A stretch of DNA of 64,000 nt from Candidatus Epulonipiscium sp. (GCA_012519205.1 JAAYQR010000004.1:1-64000), one strand, 5' to 3'. Counted from the first letter of the stretch, positions 1 through 9,420 are shown. The notes: generated by a model not told the origin, from the sequence alone. Numbers and translations: made by a program.

Positions 1-27
1 CTGAGCCAGGATCAAACTCTCATGTTA
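1..27 (-). rRNA. rrs: 16S ribosomal RNA, 5' end only
   Basis: Positions 1-20 are the exact reverse complement of the universal bacterial 16S primer site 8F-27F, so the gene is on the minus strand and leaves the window at base 1. By analogy with E. coli numbering the mature 5' end is near position 27. Only these first bases are present. The promoters and leader at 100-280 belong to this operon. Confidence 0.93.
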
Positions 28-102
28 ATATCCTTTGCAAGATGATGCTTGCGTTTTGAAATCTTTTATACAATTCTTTAAGAATTGATGGGTTTGGTTT
101 GT

Positions 103-123
103 GCTGTTTAGTTTTCAAGGATC
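103..123 (-). promoter_or_regulatory. rRNA leader boxA-like antitermination element
   Basis: Read on the minus strand the segment contains CTTGAAAACTAAACAGC, which resembles the TTTGAAAACTGAACA element common in leaders and spacers of Bacillus and Clostridium rRNA operons. It lies between the 16S start and the upstream promoters. The role as an antitermination or processing site is inferred from family knowledge. Confidence 0.5.
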
Positions 124-154
124 AACGGCTACTTTCTTTTTGCCGACAAAATAT

Positions 155-183
155 ATCATAACATTTTTTGTACAACCTGTCAA
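155..183 (-). promoter_or_regulatory. rRNA promoter P2 (sigma-A type)
   Basis: On the minus strand TTGACA (183-178), a 17-base spacer and TATGAT (160-155) form a near-consensus vegetative promoter firing toward the 16S gene. It is the nearer of two tandem promoters, as is usual for rRNA operons in Firmicutes. Confidence 0.8.
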
Positions 184-248
184 TCATTTTTCTAATTACA
201 TTTTATTCCATTAATGTTTGTTTGTCTTAAATTTTTGCTGCGAAAATT

Positions 249-277
249 ATTATATACAAAAAACTAATCCATGTCAA
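249..277 (-). promoter_or_regulatory. rRNA promoter P1 (sigma-A type)
   Basis: On the minus strand TTGACA (277-272), exactly 17 bases, then TATAAT (254-249): a perfect consensus promoter. It points toward the 16S gene and lies about 95 bases upstream of the second promoter. The rest of 280-390 is AT-rich and shows no gene. Confidence 0.85.
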
Positions 278-391
278 TATAATTTCTCATTTTTTACTTT
301 TATAGAGCAATTTCGATGGGGTAGTTAGAATTACTAGTTCTTTCTAAATTATAATCCTTAATAACTCTTTCTTAAATAAATAAACTTATGG

Positions 392-397
392 TATAAT
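392..397 (+). promoter_or_regulatory. -10 element for the 437-850 gene
   Basis: A TATAAT hexamer lies 40 bases before the start codon of the downstream gene. The -35 at the right spacing (TTCTTA, 369-374) is weak, so this is a tentative promoter, diverging from the rRNA operon. Confidence 0.4.
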
Positions 398-436
398 AGA
401 CTTAAGGTAAAAACATGTTTAAGAGGAGTGACCCGT

Positions 437-850
437 ATGTCTGATCTTAGAAGTACTATAACTGATGAATTCCAGTATACAGTAGAAAATCTTTTGGTTC
501 GAAATAAAAGTATATTAGATCAAATTACAAAGTACCAGGATTCCTGTTCCCGTGTTAATCGAAATATCGTTAAAGCAACTACCCATTGTGGCTGTATTAA
601 AATTCTCGCTGACAAACAAAAATATCCAGATAATGATTCCGATTTTTCATTAGAAGATCTAAAACCTATGATGAATGACCATATACAGGGCGATTTATGT
701 GAAAACTGCCGTGACCTAATAGAAAAAGAAATCGGTAGAAATTTATTTTATCTCGCCTCTTTATGCAATACCTTAGACTTAAATCTATATGATATTATTA
801 TTAAAGAATTAAATCGGGTTCGCATGTTGGGAAAGTTCACATTACGGTAA
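437..850 (+). CDS. conserved clostridial protein with paired CxC / CxxC motifs, function unknown
   Basis: A 137-residue soluble, mostly helical protein. It has a cysteine pair in 'THCGCIKI' near residue 54 and a second pair in 'LCENCRDL' near residue 93, which suggests a metal or redox site. The sequence strongly resembles a conserved protein of Clostridia that databases label as a domain of unknown function (I recall DUF1573, not certain). ATG 437 is chosen over the in-frame GTG 428 because the ribosome binding site AGGAG (424-428) is 8 bases before ATG 437 and overlaps the GTG. The gene stands alone between the rRNA promoters and a strong bidirectional terminator. I cannot assign a function. 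Confidence 0.75.
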   Translation: MSDLRSTITDEFQYTVENLLVRNKSILDQITKYQDSCSRVNRNIVKATTHCGCIKILADKQKYPDNDSDFSLEDLKPMMNDHIQGDLCENCRDLIEKEIGRNLFYLASLCNTLDLNLYDIIIKELNRVRMLGKFTLR

Positions 851-875
851 ATGACACAAATCTTTTTGGTATAGT

Positions 876-903
876 TTTATGGGCGAATTAATTCGCCCAT
901 AAA
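876..903. terminator. bidirectional terminator, perfect 28-base palindrome
   Basis: A perfect palindrome centred at 889/890 with the GC-rich arm GGGCGAATT and flanking A/T runs on both sides. It separates two convergent genes (437-850 plus and radA minus) and can terminate both. Confidence 0.8.
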
Positions 904-915
904 TATTTTAATATA

Positions 916-2274
916 TTATCTTAATATAATTTGAAGAGCTTCACTAACATTCTCCACCCCGTATACTTTTATACCATCTACCTTTTTCATTCCCCTTAGG
1001 TTAGCCTTTGGTATAACACAGGATTTAAACCCCAATTTAGCTGATTCTATTACTCTTTTTTCTGCCATACTTATCCCTCTTATTTCTCCTGTTAATCCTA
1101 TTTCTCCAAACACTACCATGTGAGGATCTATTGCTTGGTCCTTAAAACTAGAAGCAATCGCTGCAATTACTCCCAAATCAATGGCAGGTTCGGTAATCTT
1201 GATTCCCCCTGCTAAGTTTACGTAGCTATCATAGCTTATTAATTGCATCCCCACCCTTTTTTCCAGTACCGCCATTAAAAGAACTACCCTATTATAATCT
1301 ATACCCGTCGCTGTTCTTCTCGGCATTCCAAAATTAGTAAAGCTCACTAGGGCCTGTACTTCTACTAACATAGGTCTTGTCCCTTCCATGCTGCATGTGA
1401 CAACGGAACCTGAAACATTAAAGGGTCTTCCTGCTAACATCAGCTCTGAGGGGTTCTTTACCTCTGCTAATCCCTTATCTTGCATTTCAAAAACTCCAAT
1501 TTCATTAGTCGAACCAAAACGGTTTTTAACCGCTCTTAAAATACGATAGGCTGCATGCCTTTCTCCTTCAAAATATAGTACTGTATCCACCATATGTTCT
1601 AAAACCCTCGGCCCTGCAAGAGATCCTTCTTTTGTCACATGGCCTACAATAACGATGGATATGTTTTGATCTTTTGAAATTCTCATTAAACTTGAAGTGG
1701 CTTCTCTAACTTGGCTCACACTCCCCGGCGCCGATGTTATCTCTTCTCTAAAAACTGTTTGTATTGAGTCTATTATGACTAAATCAGGCTTACTACTACT
1801 TATTACTCCTTCTATTAAGTCTATATTGGTTTCTGATATAAGGAGTAAATTTTTTGTAGCTACTCCTAATCTGTCAGCTCTCATCTTAATCTGTCTAATG
1901 GATTCTTCTCCTGAGGCATACAGTATTTTGCTTCCTTTTTCTCCTATATATTCACACATCTGCAGCAGCAAAGTGGATTTTCCTATTCCCGGATCCCCCC
2001 CTACTAACACCAAGGAACCCTTTACTATCCCTCCCCCTAATACTCTATCCAATTCTCCTGCCCCGGTTAATATTCTCTCTTCTTTGTCAATTCCTATATC
2101 TTCTAATATCACTGGGTTAAGTTTTATATTGGTCTTAGATTGAATAGATGCCTTTTTAGCTACTATTTCTTCAACAAAAGTACTCCACTCATTACAGCCT
2201 GGGCACTTTCCAAGCCATCTTGGGGATTCATATCCACATTCTTGACATACATAAACATTTTTTGTTTTCGCCAT
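916..2274 (-). CDS. radA: DNA repair protein RadA/Sms
   Basis: A 452-residue RecA-like ATPase that helps process recombination intermediates and acts as a branch-migration helicase. Residues 10-27 form a CxxC...CxxC zinc finger (C10, C13, C24, C27). A Walker A motif GGDPGIGKS is at about 92-100, and the RadA signature KNRFG follows the ATPase core. The C-terminal third is the Lon-protease-like domain, including 'GEIGLTGEIR'. Length matches the family (about 450-460). In many Firmicutes radA lies beside clpC-mcsB-mcsA, as here, separated only by one small gene. Identification is secure. Confidence 0.97.
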   Translation of the reverse strand: MAKTKNVYVCQECGYESPRWLGKCPGCNEWSTFVEEIVAKKASIQSKTNIKLNPVILEDIGIDKEERILTGAGELDRVLGGGIVKGSLVLVGGDPGIGKSTLLLQMCEYIGEKGSKILYASGEESIRQIKMRADRLGVATKNLLLISETNIDLIEGVISSSKPDLVIIDSIQTVFREEITSAPGSVSQVREATSSLMRISKDQNISIVIVGHVTKEGSLAGPRVLEHMVDTVLYFEGERHAAYRILRAVKNRFGSTNEIGVFEMQDKGLAEVKNPSELMLAGRPFNVSGSVVTCSMEGTRPMLVEVQALVSFTNFGMPRRTATGIDYNRVVLLMAVLEKRVGMQLISYDSYVNLAGGIKITEPAIDLGVIAAIASSFKDQAIDPHMVVFGEIGLTGEIRGISMAEKRVIESAKLGFKSCVIPKANLRGMKKVDGIKVYGVENVSEALQIILR

Positions 2275-2308
2275 ATTATCTTCCTTTTTTCTATTGATAT
2301 AAATCTAT

Positions 2309-2335
2309 AAAGCACATCTATTATAGATGTGCTTT
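2309..2335 (-). terminator. terminator after the 2340-2753 gene
   Basis: A 12-bp stem AAAGCACATCTA / TAGATGTGCTTT with a three-base loop sits immediately downstream of the minus-strand stop at 2340 and upstream of radA. The flanks are T-rich. It separates radA from the clp side. Confidence 0.7.
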
Positions 2336-2339
2336 ATTA

Positions 2340-2753
2340 TTAGCCTAATTTTTCTATTTTAATGTCTTTCTCCCTGCCATTAAGTTCAACACTAAATGTT
2401 ACTTTCCCTGCCAGACTTGATTTTACCTTTCCTACCTGCACATTTTCAATAAATATTTTATAATCCTTTTCAGGTTCTAATTCCATAGTAATTTGGGCAT
2501 CCTCTTCCCCCTCCACAGAAAATGAAACAAGTTTCTCATTCATATTAAAATAGTGAACTGTTGTCCCAGGGACTGATTCATATAATAAAATGCCGTTCTT
2601 TTCTAGCTTTGTAATCTTATTATATGTTTTTACTTTATATAAGTCGCCATCTACTTCAAAATCCAGCACTTTCTTTTTTGTTTCCATTAGATGGTTCCCA
2701 AAGCTTATGGTCTTATCATCTTCTACACGTATTAACTCTCTAATAACTGCCAC
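2340..2753 (-). CDS. conserved small beta-rich protein ('endosialidase' family label)
   Basis: A 137-residue soluble protein with no signal peptide or cysteine, beginning 'MAVIRELIRVEDDKTISFGN'. Similar clostridial proteins carry the database label 'endosialidase' or 'endosialidase chaperone'. That label looks unreliable: there is no neuraminidase Asp box and the protein is too short to be an enzyme of that family. The alternating hydrophobic pattern predicts mainly beta strands. It has its own terminator and sits between clpC and radA. Function unknown; the gene itself is convincing from codon use and conservation. Confidence 0.72.
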   Translation of the reverse strand: MAVIRELIRVEDDKTISFGNHLMETKKKVLDFEVDGDLYKVKTYNKITKLEKNGILLYESVPGTTVHYFNMNEKLVSFSVEGEEDAQITMELEPEKDYKIFIENVQVGKVKSSLAGKVTFSVELNGREKDIKIEKLG

Positions 2754-2858
2754 ACTCGTAACCCCCTAGACTAATTATACTTTATTTCATTATACCTTAT
2801 TTTACTCATTAATTCCATCGAAAATCTATATTCTAAAATTTACACAAAAAATTCATGC

Positions 2859-5303
2859 CTAGAGTTTTATAAAGGACAATTTTTCATCTTCTAAGTCAAT
2901 TTTTATACTGTCATTTTCTTTGATTTTGCCATCTAAAATCTGCTCTGCCATCTCATCTTCAATCTTTGATTGTATTGCCCTTCTTAGAGGCCTAGCCCCG
3001 TAGGCTTGATCAAATCCTTCTTTAGCTAAATATTCCTTGGCAGTCTCAGTAATTTCTATGGCAATACCCATGTTTTGTTTTATTCGTTTTGCCAGTTGCC
3101 CAATCATAATGGATACAATATTTTTAATATCTTCCCGATCTAGAGGATGGAATACTATCATCTCATCGATTCTATTTAAAAATTCAGGCCTAAATATCCT
3201 TTTTACTTCATCCATTACATTCTTCTTCATGTCTTCATAGTCTTTTGCTACATTATCCACGGAAGTGAAACCTAATCTTTTTGGGGCAATAATATTCCTC
3301 GCTCCAATATTAGAGGTCATAATGATAACTGTATTTTTAAAATCAATTCTTCTTCCCTGAGCATCTGTTATATGACCATCGTCCAATACTTGAAGAAGGA
3401 TATTAAATACATCGGGGTGTGCTTTTTCCACCTCGTCAAAAAGGATAACTGAATAAGGCTTTCTCCTTACTTTTTCACTTAGTTGTCCACCTTCGTCATA
3501 TCCCACATATCCCGGTGGGGAACCAATTAACTTAGATACACTATGTTTTTCCATGTATTCCGACATATCAATGCGTATCATCGAATTCTCATCCCCAAAT
3601 AGAGCCTCAGCTAAAGCTTTAGTAAGTTCTGTTTTACCAACTCCAGTTGGCCCTAGGAATAAGAAAGAACCAATCGGCCTATTGGGATCTTTTAGCCCTA
3701 CTCTCCCTCTCCTTATTGCCTTCGATACTGCCTTTACCGCTTCTTTTTGACCTATAACCCGTTTATGAAGAATTCCTTCCATATTTCTTAGGCGTTCGCT
3801 TTCCTCTTCGGCTAATTTGCGCACAGGTATTCCAGTCCAACTAGCTACAATATCTGCAATTTCATCCTCTGTAACCACTTGCGCTGATTTTGTATGACTG
3901 TCTTTCCAATTGTTTTTTTCATCTTCCAGTTGTTTTTTAATTTCATCTTGTTTCTTTTTAATTTCCCCCGCTTTTTCAAACTCTTCTGTTTTAATAGCTG
4001 CTTCCTTTTCTTTTTCCAATTCTTCTAACTTTTCTTCTAGCTCCTTAACATTGGGGGGTGCTGTAAAAGTACGAAGCCTTACCCTCGAAGCCGCTTCATC
4101 AACTAAATCAATTGCTTTATCCGGTAAAAACCTGTCGGTTATATATCTGCTTGATAGTTTTACAGCTGCTACAATGGATTCATCTGTGATATGGACTTGG
4201 TGGTGGGCTTCATATTTATCTCTTAATCCCTTTAGTATTTCTATTGCCTCGTCTTCCGTTGGTTGTTCTACTTTCACCGGCTGAAAACGGCGTTCCAAAG
4301 CCGCATCCTTTTCAATATATTTTCTATATTCGTCTAGGGTTGTAGCCCCTATTACTTGGATTTCTCCCCTAGCCAAGGAAGGCTTTAATATATTAGAGGC
4401 ATCAATTGCCCCTTCTGCAGCCCCCGCCCCTATTATTGTATGAAGCTCATCAATAAATAGTATTACATCTCCTGATGTACGGATTTCATCTAATGCCTTT
4501 TTTATTCTTTCTTCGAATTCCCCTCTATATTTGGAACCTGCAACCATTGCAGATAAATCAAGGGATACAACCCTCTTATTTTTTAGAATTTCTGGGATAT
4601 TGCCTTCTACTATTTTTTGTGCCAAACCTTCTGCTATGGCTGTTTTACCTACTCCTGGTTCTCCTACAAGACAAGGGTTATTTTTAGTTCTCCTACTTAA
4701 TACCTGAATAACTCTTTCTATTTCCTTATCCCTTCCTATAATCGGATCAAATTTCTGTTCCGTTGCCATTACAGTTAGGTCCCTGCTAAATTGATCTAAG
4801 GTAGGGGTATCTGATTTGCCTGTCCTTCTTCCCTGCTTACTCATTGGCGTTCCATCTTGAGATTTTTCCCCTTCTCCTAGCATGCTCATAATGTCATCAT
4901 ATATTTTTTGGGGATTAATTCCTAAACTACTAAGTAGTTTTATTGCTATCGAATCTGGTTCTCTAAGAAGGGCTAAAAGAAGGTGTTCCGTACCTATATA
5001 TCCTGTTCCCATTTTCAGTGCTTCCCTAAGGCTCATTTCTAAAATTCTTTTGGCCCTAGGTGTGAAGTCCTGTGGCTCTGCTGTCACCACATCACCGCTA
5101 CCAATAACAGATTTCAGCTTATCTACTATATCCTTTTCCGAGACCCCTTGGTTTTTTAATGCCCTTTCAGCCACGCTATCTTCTCCGCGGATTAAGCCTA
5201 ATAATAAATGCTCAGTACCCACATATCCATGCCCTAATTCTGCTGCTGCTATTTGAGAAGCCTGTAATGCCTCATGGGCCCTTTTTGTAAATTTTCCCAT
5301 CAT
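2859..5303 (-). CDS. clpC: ATP-dependent unfoldase ClpC (Hsp100)
   Basis: An 814-residue class I AAA+ chaperone that unfolds substrates and feeds them to ClpP. It shows two N-terminal Clp repeats (about 1-150), D1 with Walker A GEPGVGKT and Walker B ILFIDE, a UVR/coiled middle domain (about 410-460) and D2 with Walker A GPTGVGKT. The loop 'KRLGF' in D2 is the ClpP-docking tripeptide region. ATG 5303 is chosen because AGGAGG at 5314-5319 lies 10 bases upstream; the earlier ATG 5312 is only one or two bases from that site. ClpC proteins normally begin M(F/M)G(R/K)FT. It is the last gene of mcsA-mcsB-clpC; McsA and McsB are its adaptors and substrate markers. Confidence 0.97.
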   Translation of the reverse strand: MMGKFTKRAHEALQASQIAAAELGHGYVGTEHLLLGLIRGEDSVAERALKNQGVSEKDIVDKLKSVIGSGDVVTAEPQDFTPRAKRILEMSLREALKMGTGYIGTEHLLLALLREPDSIAIKLLSSLGINPQKIYDDIMSMLGEGEKSQDGTPMSKQGRRTGKSDTPTLDQFSRDLTVMATEQKFDPIIGRDKEIERVIQVLSRRTKNNPCLVGEPGVGKTAIAEGLAQKIVEGNIPEILKNKRVVSLDLSAMVAGSKYRGEFEERIKKALDEIRTSGDVILFIDELHTIIGAGAAEGAIDASNILKPSLARGEIQVIGATTLDEYRKYIEKDAALERRFQPVKVEQPTEDEAIEILKGLRDKYEAHHQVHITDESIVAAVKLSSRYITDRFLPDKAIDLVDEAASRVRLRTFTAPPNVKELEEKLEELEKEKEAAIKTEEFEKAGEIKKKQDEIKKQLEDEKNNWKDSHTKSAQVVTEDEIADIVASWTGIPVRKLAEEESERLRNMEGILHKRVIGQKEAVKAVSKAIRRGRVGLKDPNRPIGSFLFLGPTGVGKTELTKALAEALFGDENSMIRIDMSEYMEKHSVSKLIGSPPGYVGYDEGGQLSEKVRRKPYSVILFDEVEKAHPDVFNILLQVLDDGHITDAQGRRIDFKNTVIIMTSNIGARNIIAPKRLGFTSVDNVAKDYEDMKKNVMDEVKRIFRPEFLNRIDEMIVFHPLDREDIKNIVSIMIGQLAKRIKQNMGIAIEITETAKEYLAKEGFDQAYGARPLRRAIQSKIEDEMAEQILDGKIKENDSIKIDLEDEKLSFIKL

Positions 5304-5333
5304 ATTAAGCATTCCTCCTTTTTATTTGTACAT

Positions 5334-6362
5334 TTATTTTTCAAATTGTTTTCTTATAAAAGATGCCCTATGGGTATCCCTTTCCTGGCTATTTAAATCC
5401 ATCCCTACCCTTTTTTGTAGATTGGCGGATTGTATATATATCATAAACTCATAAAAATTGAGAACCGGCTTAGGTTCCTCTAGTATACCCATTTCATAGC
5501 CCATCTTAATATCTGATAGAAGGGTTGCGGCTTCTTTTGTAGATAACATTTTAGCATAATAAAGTGTTCCATAAGATCTATAAATTCTATCTTGAAACTC
5601 TGCTCTTTTTTCTATCAGGATTCCTTCCCTTATTTGCCTTTCTCTCTCTACAATTTGTAAGGTTATATTGTTTAAATTCTCTATTATTTCATCCTCTGAT
5701 TGACCTAGGGTAATCTGATTTGAGATTTGATAGAGACTTCCTTGGGCCGTTGTTCCTTCACCATATAATCCTCTAACTGTAATTCCTAATTTTCCAATAG
5801 CTTGGAGAATGTTTTGTAGCTGCCCCGACCATTCAAGAGCAGGGATATGAATCATATAAGATGCCCTCATCCCTGTTCCCACATTTGTGGGGCAAGAAGT
5901 TAAGTATCCTAATTCTTCATCAAAGGCATATTCTATGGATTCTTCTAGAACATCATCTACTTTATCTGCTAAGTCCCATGCCTTTTCCATGTCCATTCCT
6001 ATTGCTACGGATTGTATCCTAATATGATCTTCTTCATTAACCATTATACTTAGGGTTTCATCGTTTCTAAGTAGAACTCCACAAGGAGCCGCCTTTTTAA
6101 CCAATTCAGGGCTAATGACATGGCTTTCCATCAAGGCCCTCTTATCTAGGGGGGTCTTTCCAAATACAGGAATATACTCAAACTCCCTAGATAAAATCGT
6201 ATTTCCAGACAATAAGGCCCTTTTAGTTTCATTAATCATATCTTCAGCTTGTGGCTGTGGAATACGAGCAGAAAAAGGATATTTTTTATAATTTCTAGCT
6301 AATCGAATTCTACTAGAGACTACAATACCTGTATCTAAATTTCCTTCATACCACTTGTTCAT
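5334..6362 (-). CDS. mcsB: protein-arginine kinase McsB
   Basis: A 342-residue ATP:guanido phosphotransferase that phosphorylates arginines on proteins, marking them for ClpCP and modulating heat-shock regulators. Visible signatures are the nucleotide-binding 'SSRIRLARN' near residue 17, the active-site cysteine loop 'CPTNVGTGMRAS' near residue 157, and 'RGLYGEGT' near residue 197. Length fits the bacterial family (about 340-360). The start overlaps the mcsA stop in an ATGA junction, showing translational coupling, and clpC follows 30 bases later. No C-terminal truncation is seen. Confidence 0.96.
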   Translation of the reverse strand: MNKWYEGNLDTGIVVSSRIRLARNYKKYPFSARIPQPQAEDMINETKRALLSGNTILSREFEYIPVFGKTPLDKRALMESHVISPELVKKAAPCGVLLRNDETLSIMVNEEDHIRIQSVAIGMDMEKAWDLADKVDDVLEESIEYAFDEELGYLTSCPTNVGTGMRASYMIHIPALEWSGQLQNILQAIGKLGITVRGLYGEGTTAQGSLYQISNQITLGQSEDEIIENLNNITLQIVERERQIREGILIEKRAEFQDRIYRSYGTLYYAKMLSTKEAATLLSDIKMGYEMGILEEPKPVLNFYEFMIYIQSANLQKRVGMDLNSQERDTHRASFIRKQFEK

Positions 6363-6877
6363 TCTTTCCCCCCCTGTTTAAGTGTGTGGATTTTATCCCT
6401 AAGCTCAGCTGCTCTTTCGAACTCTTCTGCCTTAATTGCCTTTTGGAGTTCCTTTTTAAGGATTTCTACTTCTCTTTTTATCTTTAATTTGCCTGCAATC
6501 CTATTAGGAAATTTTCCCGTATGGATATTATCACCATGAAGTTTTTTTATAATAGGGTTTAGCTGTTTTTTAAAAGTTAAATAGCAGTTCGAACATCCAA
6601 AACGCCCTATCTTTTTAAAATCATCATATGTCATCTTGCAAGTAGGACATTGAAATACTTCGTTGTTTTCCTTATAACCTTTTGATTGTGCCTGCCCCCC
6701 CAAAGACATATCCAATAATCCCGTTAGAAAATCTTGGAAAGATATTGGGGTATGAAAGTGAATGGTTTCTGTTTCCTTTGCACAATGTTCGCAAAGATAT
6801 ACTTCTGCTTTTTCCCCATTGTTAATATGGGTTACATGTACCGATGCTATGTTCTTACCACAGCGTTCACATAGCAT
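6359..6877 (-). CDS. mcsA: McsA, activator of McsB
   Basis: A 172-residue zinc protein that activates the McsB arginine kinase. It has an N-terminal 'MLCERCGKN' CxxC with a second CxxC near residue 29, then a further zinc motif pair (CPTCK and CSNCY, about 91-112). A C-terminal UVR motif (about 135-168, 'AEEFERAAELRDKIH') resembles that of UvrB/UvrC and of ClpC. It heads the operon: the usual first gene ctsR is not upstream; the next gene upstream is an unrelated zinc-ribbon protein. ATG 6877 is preceded by a purine-rich AAGGAAAGGGGG site. Confidence 0.93.
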   Translation of the reverse strand: MLCERCGKNIASVHVTHINNGEKAEVYLCEHCAKETETIHFHTPISFQDFLTGLLDMSLGGQAQSKGYKENNEVFQCPTCKMTYDDFKKIGRFGCSNCYLTFKKQLNPIIKKLHGDNIHTGKFPNRIAGKLKIKREVEILKKELQKAIKAEEFERAAELRDKIHTLKQGGKE

Positions 6878-6989
6878 ATGATTTCCCCCTTTCCTTAAGT
6901 TACAATTCTTTTTCCTATATATCCCACAATTTCTTGCTATTTATACATGGCATTTATAAATATAACATAAGATGCTTTAAAATATATGC

Positions 6990-7457
6990 TTATAACTTCC
7001 CACCACAGGCGATGCACTTTTTAGTTTCTGGACTATTTCCCACTTGGCAGTTAGGGCAAAATTTTAATAATGCAAATCCTCCCACCCCTATTGTAGGTTC
7101 CATGGCATATCTTTTATCCATATTATCTTTTAGGACATCCTCATTTATATCCTCAAGTTCACCATTTACTTCTTTCATGTTCTTTATTTCATTTTCCAAT
7201 CTTTTAATTGTTTTAATTTGTTCTTTGATTTGTCTACATATATTATCGATTTTATTTATGTTATCTGCATCACCATTATAGCTAATATGGATTTCATAGG
7301 AGAGTTTCCCTAGTTCTTTGTATAATATATTAAGATCTTTAACCTCCTTTGATAAGGTATTTTTAAGTCTTGCAAAATCAATACCATCCCTTGCTTTTTT
7401 ACCTATATATGCCGTTGCTGTTTCCATGTTTTTTATTATTTTTTCAAGATATTTCAT
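6990..7457 (-). CDS. coiled-coil protein with C-terminal zinc ribbon
   Basis: A 155-residue soluble protein. Residues 1-115 are charged and helical, with likely coiled coil in the KEQIKTIKRLENEIKN region. The last 25 residues form a zinc ribbon (CPNC...CIACGGKL). ATG 7457 is chosen because AAAAGGAG lies 7 bases upstream; a further in-frame GTG (7490) lacks a site. It follows 13 bases after the related gene 7471-8007 and is probably co-transcribed with it. Architecture matches small zinc-ribbon proteins of Clostridia of unknown function; a scaffold or membrane-partner role is only a guess. Confidence 0.72.
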   Translation of the reverse strand: MKYLEKIIKNMETATAYIGKKARDGIDFARLKNTLSKEVKDLNILYKELGKLSYEIHISYNGDADNINKIDNICRQIKEQIKTIKRLENEIKNMKEVNGELEDINEDVLKDNMDKRYAMEPTIGVGGFALLKFCPNCQVGNSPETKKCIACGGKL

Positions 7458-7470
7458 GTTTTTTCTCCTT

Positions 7471-8007
7471 TTAAAAAAGTGCTCTGCCACAAGATAGGCA
7501 GAATTTATCTTCCATTTGGTTTTCCGCCCTACAGGTTGGACATCGTTTTATTTCTACCTTTTGGGATTGTACTTTGTTTTTTATTTGGGACAAGGTATCC
7601 TGAGATTCTTCTTTTTTTACTATTTTAGCCATCGCTTCTTCCTTCGCACTGTCATTCATAGGCGCCCCACACTTTGGGCAAAATTTTGCACCTTTTTCCA
7701 CTTCTTTTCCGCATTCGATACATATTCTTGATTTTCTAAGCTCCTCCATCTTCTTTTGGAGTTCCTCAATCTTTTCTTCCACTTCTTTTATTTCTGTATA
7801 TTTTTCATCAAAGAATTTCCCCAAGGAACCTCCGTACTGATATATTTCATGGACCTTTTTTCCTATTTCGTAATATATTTTTTTTAAAACTTCCTGTTCT
7901 TTGCCAAGATCCACATTTACCTTGGTAGTCTGATATAATTCCCCCGTACCATCTTTTACAGTTTTCAATGCTTGAGCTAGTTTATTTCTCCAATCATCAA
8001 ATGGCAT
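7471..8007 (-). CDS. coiled-coil protein with two zinc ribbons
   Basis: A 178-residue soluble protein. An N-terminal helical region (about 1-70) is followed by a coiled coil (about 70-92, 'EVEEKIEELQKKMEEL'), a first zinc ribbon (CIECG...CPKCG, about 96-116) and a C-terminal ribbon (CPTC...CLSCG, about 157-175). The start has AAGGTG 7 bases upstream. It is the first gene of a pair with 6990-7457; the protein from 13857-14222 shares the same coiled-coil plus double-ribbon plan, so these are probably distant paralogues. Function unknown. Confidence 0.75.
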   Translation of the reverse strand: MPFDDWRNKLAQALKTVKDGTGELYQTTKVNVDLGKEQEVLKKIYYEIGKKVHEIYQYGGSLGKFFDEKYTEIKEVEEKIEELQKKMEELRKSRICIECGKEVEKGAKFCPKCGAPMNDSAKEEAMAKIVKKEESQDTLSQIKNKVQSQKVEIKRCPTCRAENQMEDKFCLSCGRALF

Positions 8008-8360
8008 GTTTTCACCTTCTTATATATTTTAACTTTATATTATACTAAGTATTATTTTATCATATTGATAATTTCTGGTAAATAGCCATTGTTCAGTTAC
8101 TCTTTTCTCAATTAATATCTATTATTATTTATTATATATCTCATATTATAATAATGCAATATATCATTGCTTTACTTTTTTAATATTATCTTTCTCTTAA
8201 AATTAAAAAACCATATTACTAACTATATAGCAATACAGTTTTTATTCGGTATAGGGTACTGCTTAAATATTATTTGGGATTATTTCCAGCCCCATTTATT
8301 CACAAGTACAAGTTGGAATTGAATACAATACAGTATCTATTCTTTAAGGGAGGTTTATCT
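8008..8360. other. 353-bp AT-rich intergenic region between divergent genes
   Basis: It lies between the minus-strand zinc-ribbon gene and the plus-strand lipoprotein gene. I looked for riboswitch signatures (TPP, SAM, cobalamin, FMN) and T-box elements and saw none. Several TATAAT-like stretches exist, but none has a convincing -35. The in-frame extension of the lipoprotein back to 8274 is not used: the ribosome binding site AGGGAGG is at 8347-8353. Confidence 0.5.
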
Positions 8361-9359
8361 ATGCGCAAATTAAAATTTAGCATTATTCTTATGCTTATTT
8401 TAGGAATAATGGGCAGCTTTTTTACCGGTTGTAGTAATGATAACTTAACTAAAATTAGGCTTAACGAGGTAGTGCACTCCGCATTTTATGCCCCACAGTA
8501 TGTAGCAATCGAAAAAGGCTTTTTTGAGGAAGAAGGCCTTAAAATCGAACTTTCTTCTGGTTGGGGAGCAGATAAGTCTATGACAGCCCTTATTTCTGGA
8601 GATGCTGATATTGGAATGATGGGAACTGAGGCTGCTGTATATGTTTACAATGAAGGCCAAGAAAATCACGGTATTATATTTGCTCAACAAACTCAAAGAG
8701 CTGGAAATTTCCTTGTAAGCCGTGAAGAAGAGCCTAATTTTCAATGGTCTGACTTAAAAGGAAAAACTGTTATTGGTGGACGCCCAGGAGGAATGCCTCA
8801 AATGGTATTCGAATACATTTTAAAACAAAATGATATAAAACCCTTTGAGGATGTAAATATCATTACAAATTTACAATTTACTGCAACCGCTGGGGCATTC
8901 GTAGGTGGCATGGGGGATTATTCCGTAGAGTTTGAACCTACTGCTTCTACTATCGAGTATCAAGGCAATGGTCATGTTGTTGCTTCCCTAGGAACAGCCA
9001 GTGGTAAAGTACCCTATACCGTTTTTATGGCTTCTAAAGAATACGCAGAAAAAAATCCTGAAACAGTACAAAAATTCACAAATGCTCTTTATAAAGCTCT
9101 AGTATGGGTTAATGAACATACTCCTGAAGAAATCGCCGAGGCTATCCATCCGCAATTTAAGGAAACAGATAAAGAACTCCTGACAATTATAATAAAAAGA
9201 TATAAAGATCAAGATACATGGCCCGAAACCCCAGTTATGAGTGAAGAATCATTAACTTTACTTCAAGAGATATTAGAAATCGGAGGTGTTCTAGATAAAA
9301 GAGCTCCTTATGAAGATATTGTAACAACTGATTTTGCAGAAGAAGCTATTAAAAAATAA
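8361..9359 (+). CDS. ABC transporter substrate-binding lipoprotein, SsuA/NMT1 type
   Basis: A 332-residue lipoprotein with signal peptide and lipobox FTGC (Cys24). The mature part has the NMT1/SsuA/TauA fold signatures 'HSAFYAPQYVAIEKGFFEEE' and 'LISGDADIGMMG', family-typical for uptake of sulfonates, nitrate, thiamine precursors or other small organics; the substrate cannot be told. ATG 8361 follows AGGGAGG by 7 bases. The gene stands alone, closed by a strong palindrome. The matching permease and ATPase types occur at 23706-25278, 14 kb away, and that pair has no binding protein beside it, so the three may form one transporter. Confidence 0.85.
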   Translation: MRKLKFSIILMLILGIMGSFFTGCSNDNLTKIRLNEVVHSAFYAPQYVAIEKGFFEEEGLKIELSSGWGADKSMTALISGDADIGMMGTEAAVYVYNEGQENHGIIFAQQTQRAGNFLVSREEEPNFQWSDLKGKTVIGGRPGGMPQMVFEYILKQNDIKPFEDVNIITNLQFTATAGAFVGGMGDYSVEFEPTASTIEYQGNGHVVASLGTASGKVPYTVFMASKEYAEKNPETVQKFTNALYKALVWVNEHTPEEIAEAIHPQFKETDKELLTIIIKRYKDQDTWPETPVMSEESLTLLQEILEIGGVLDKRAPYEDIVTTDFAEEAIKK

Positions 9360-9381
9360 CAAAAGGTTAAGCCTATATGCC

Positions 9382-9419
9382 CAAAATAAAAGCATGGCAA
9401 TTGCCATGCTTTTATTTTG
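9382..9419. terminator. bidirectional terminator, perfect 38-base palindrome
   Basis: A perfect inverted repeat with arm CAAAATAAAAGCATGGCAA and no loop offset lies between convergent genes (8361-9359 plus, 9421-11181 minus). The A/T outer arms provide the U-tract in both directions. Confidence 0.85.
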
Positions 9420-9420
9420 T

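Noticed and set aside
3910-4284. Long plus-strand open frame inside clpC
   Set aside because: It lies opposite the strongly conserved ClpC frame and its product is Ser/Phe-rich low complexity, the typical shadow of a Lys/Glu-rich helix on the other strand.
7516-7731. Plus-strand frame across the zinc-ribbon gene 7471-8007
   Set aside because: Shadow frame: its product is Phe/Tyr-rich and arises from Lys/Glu codons on the opposite strand.
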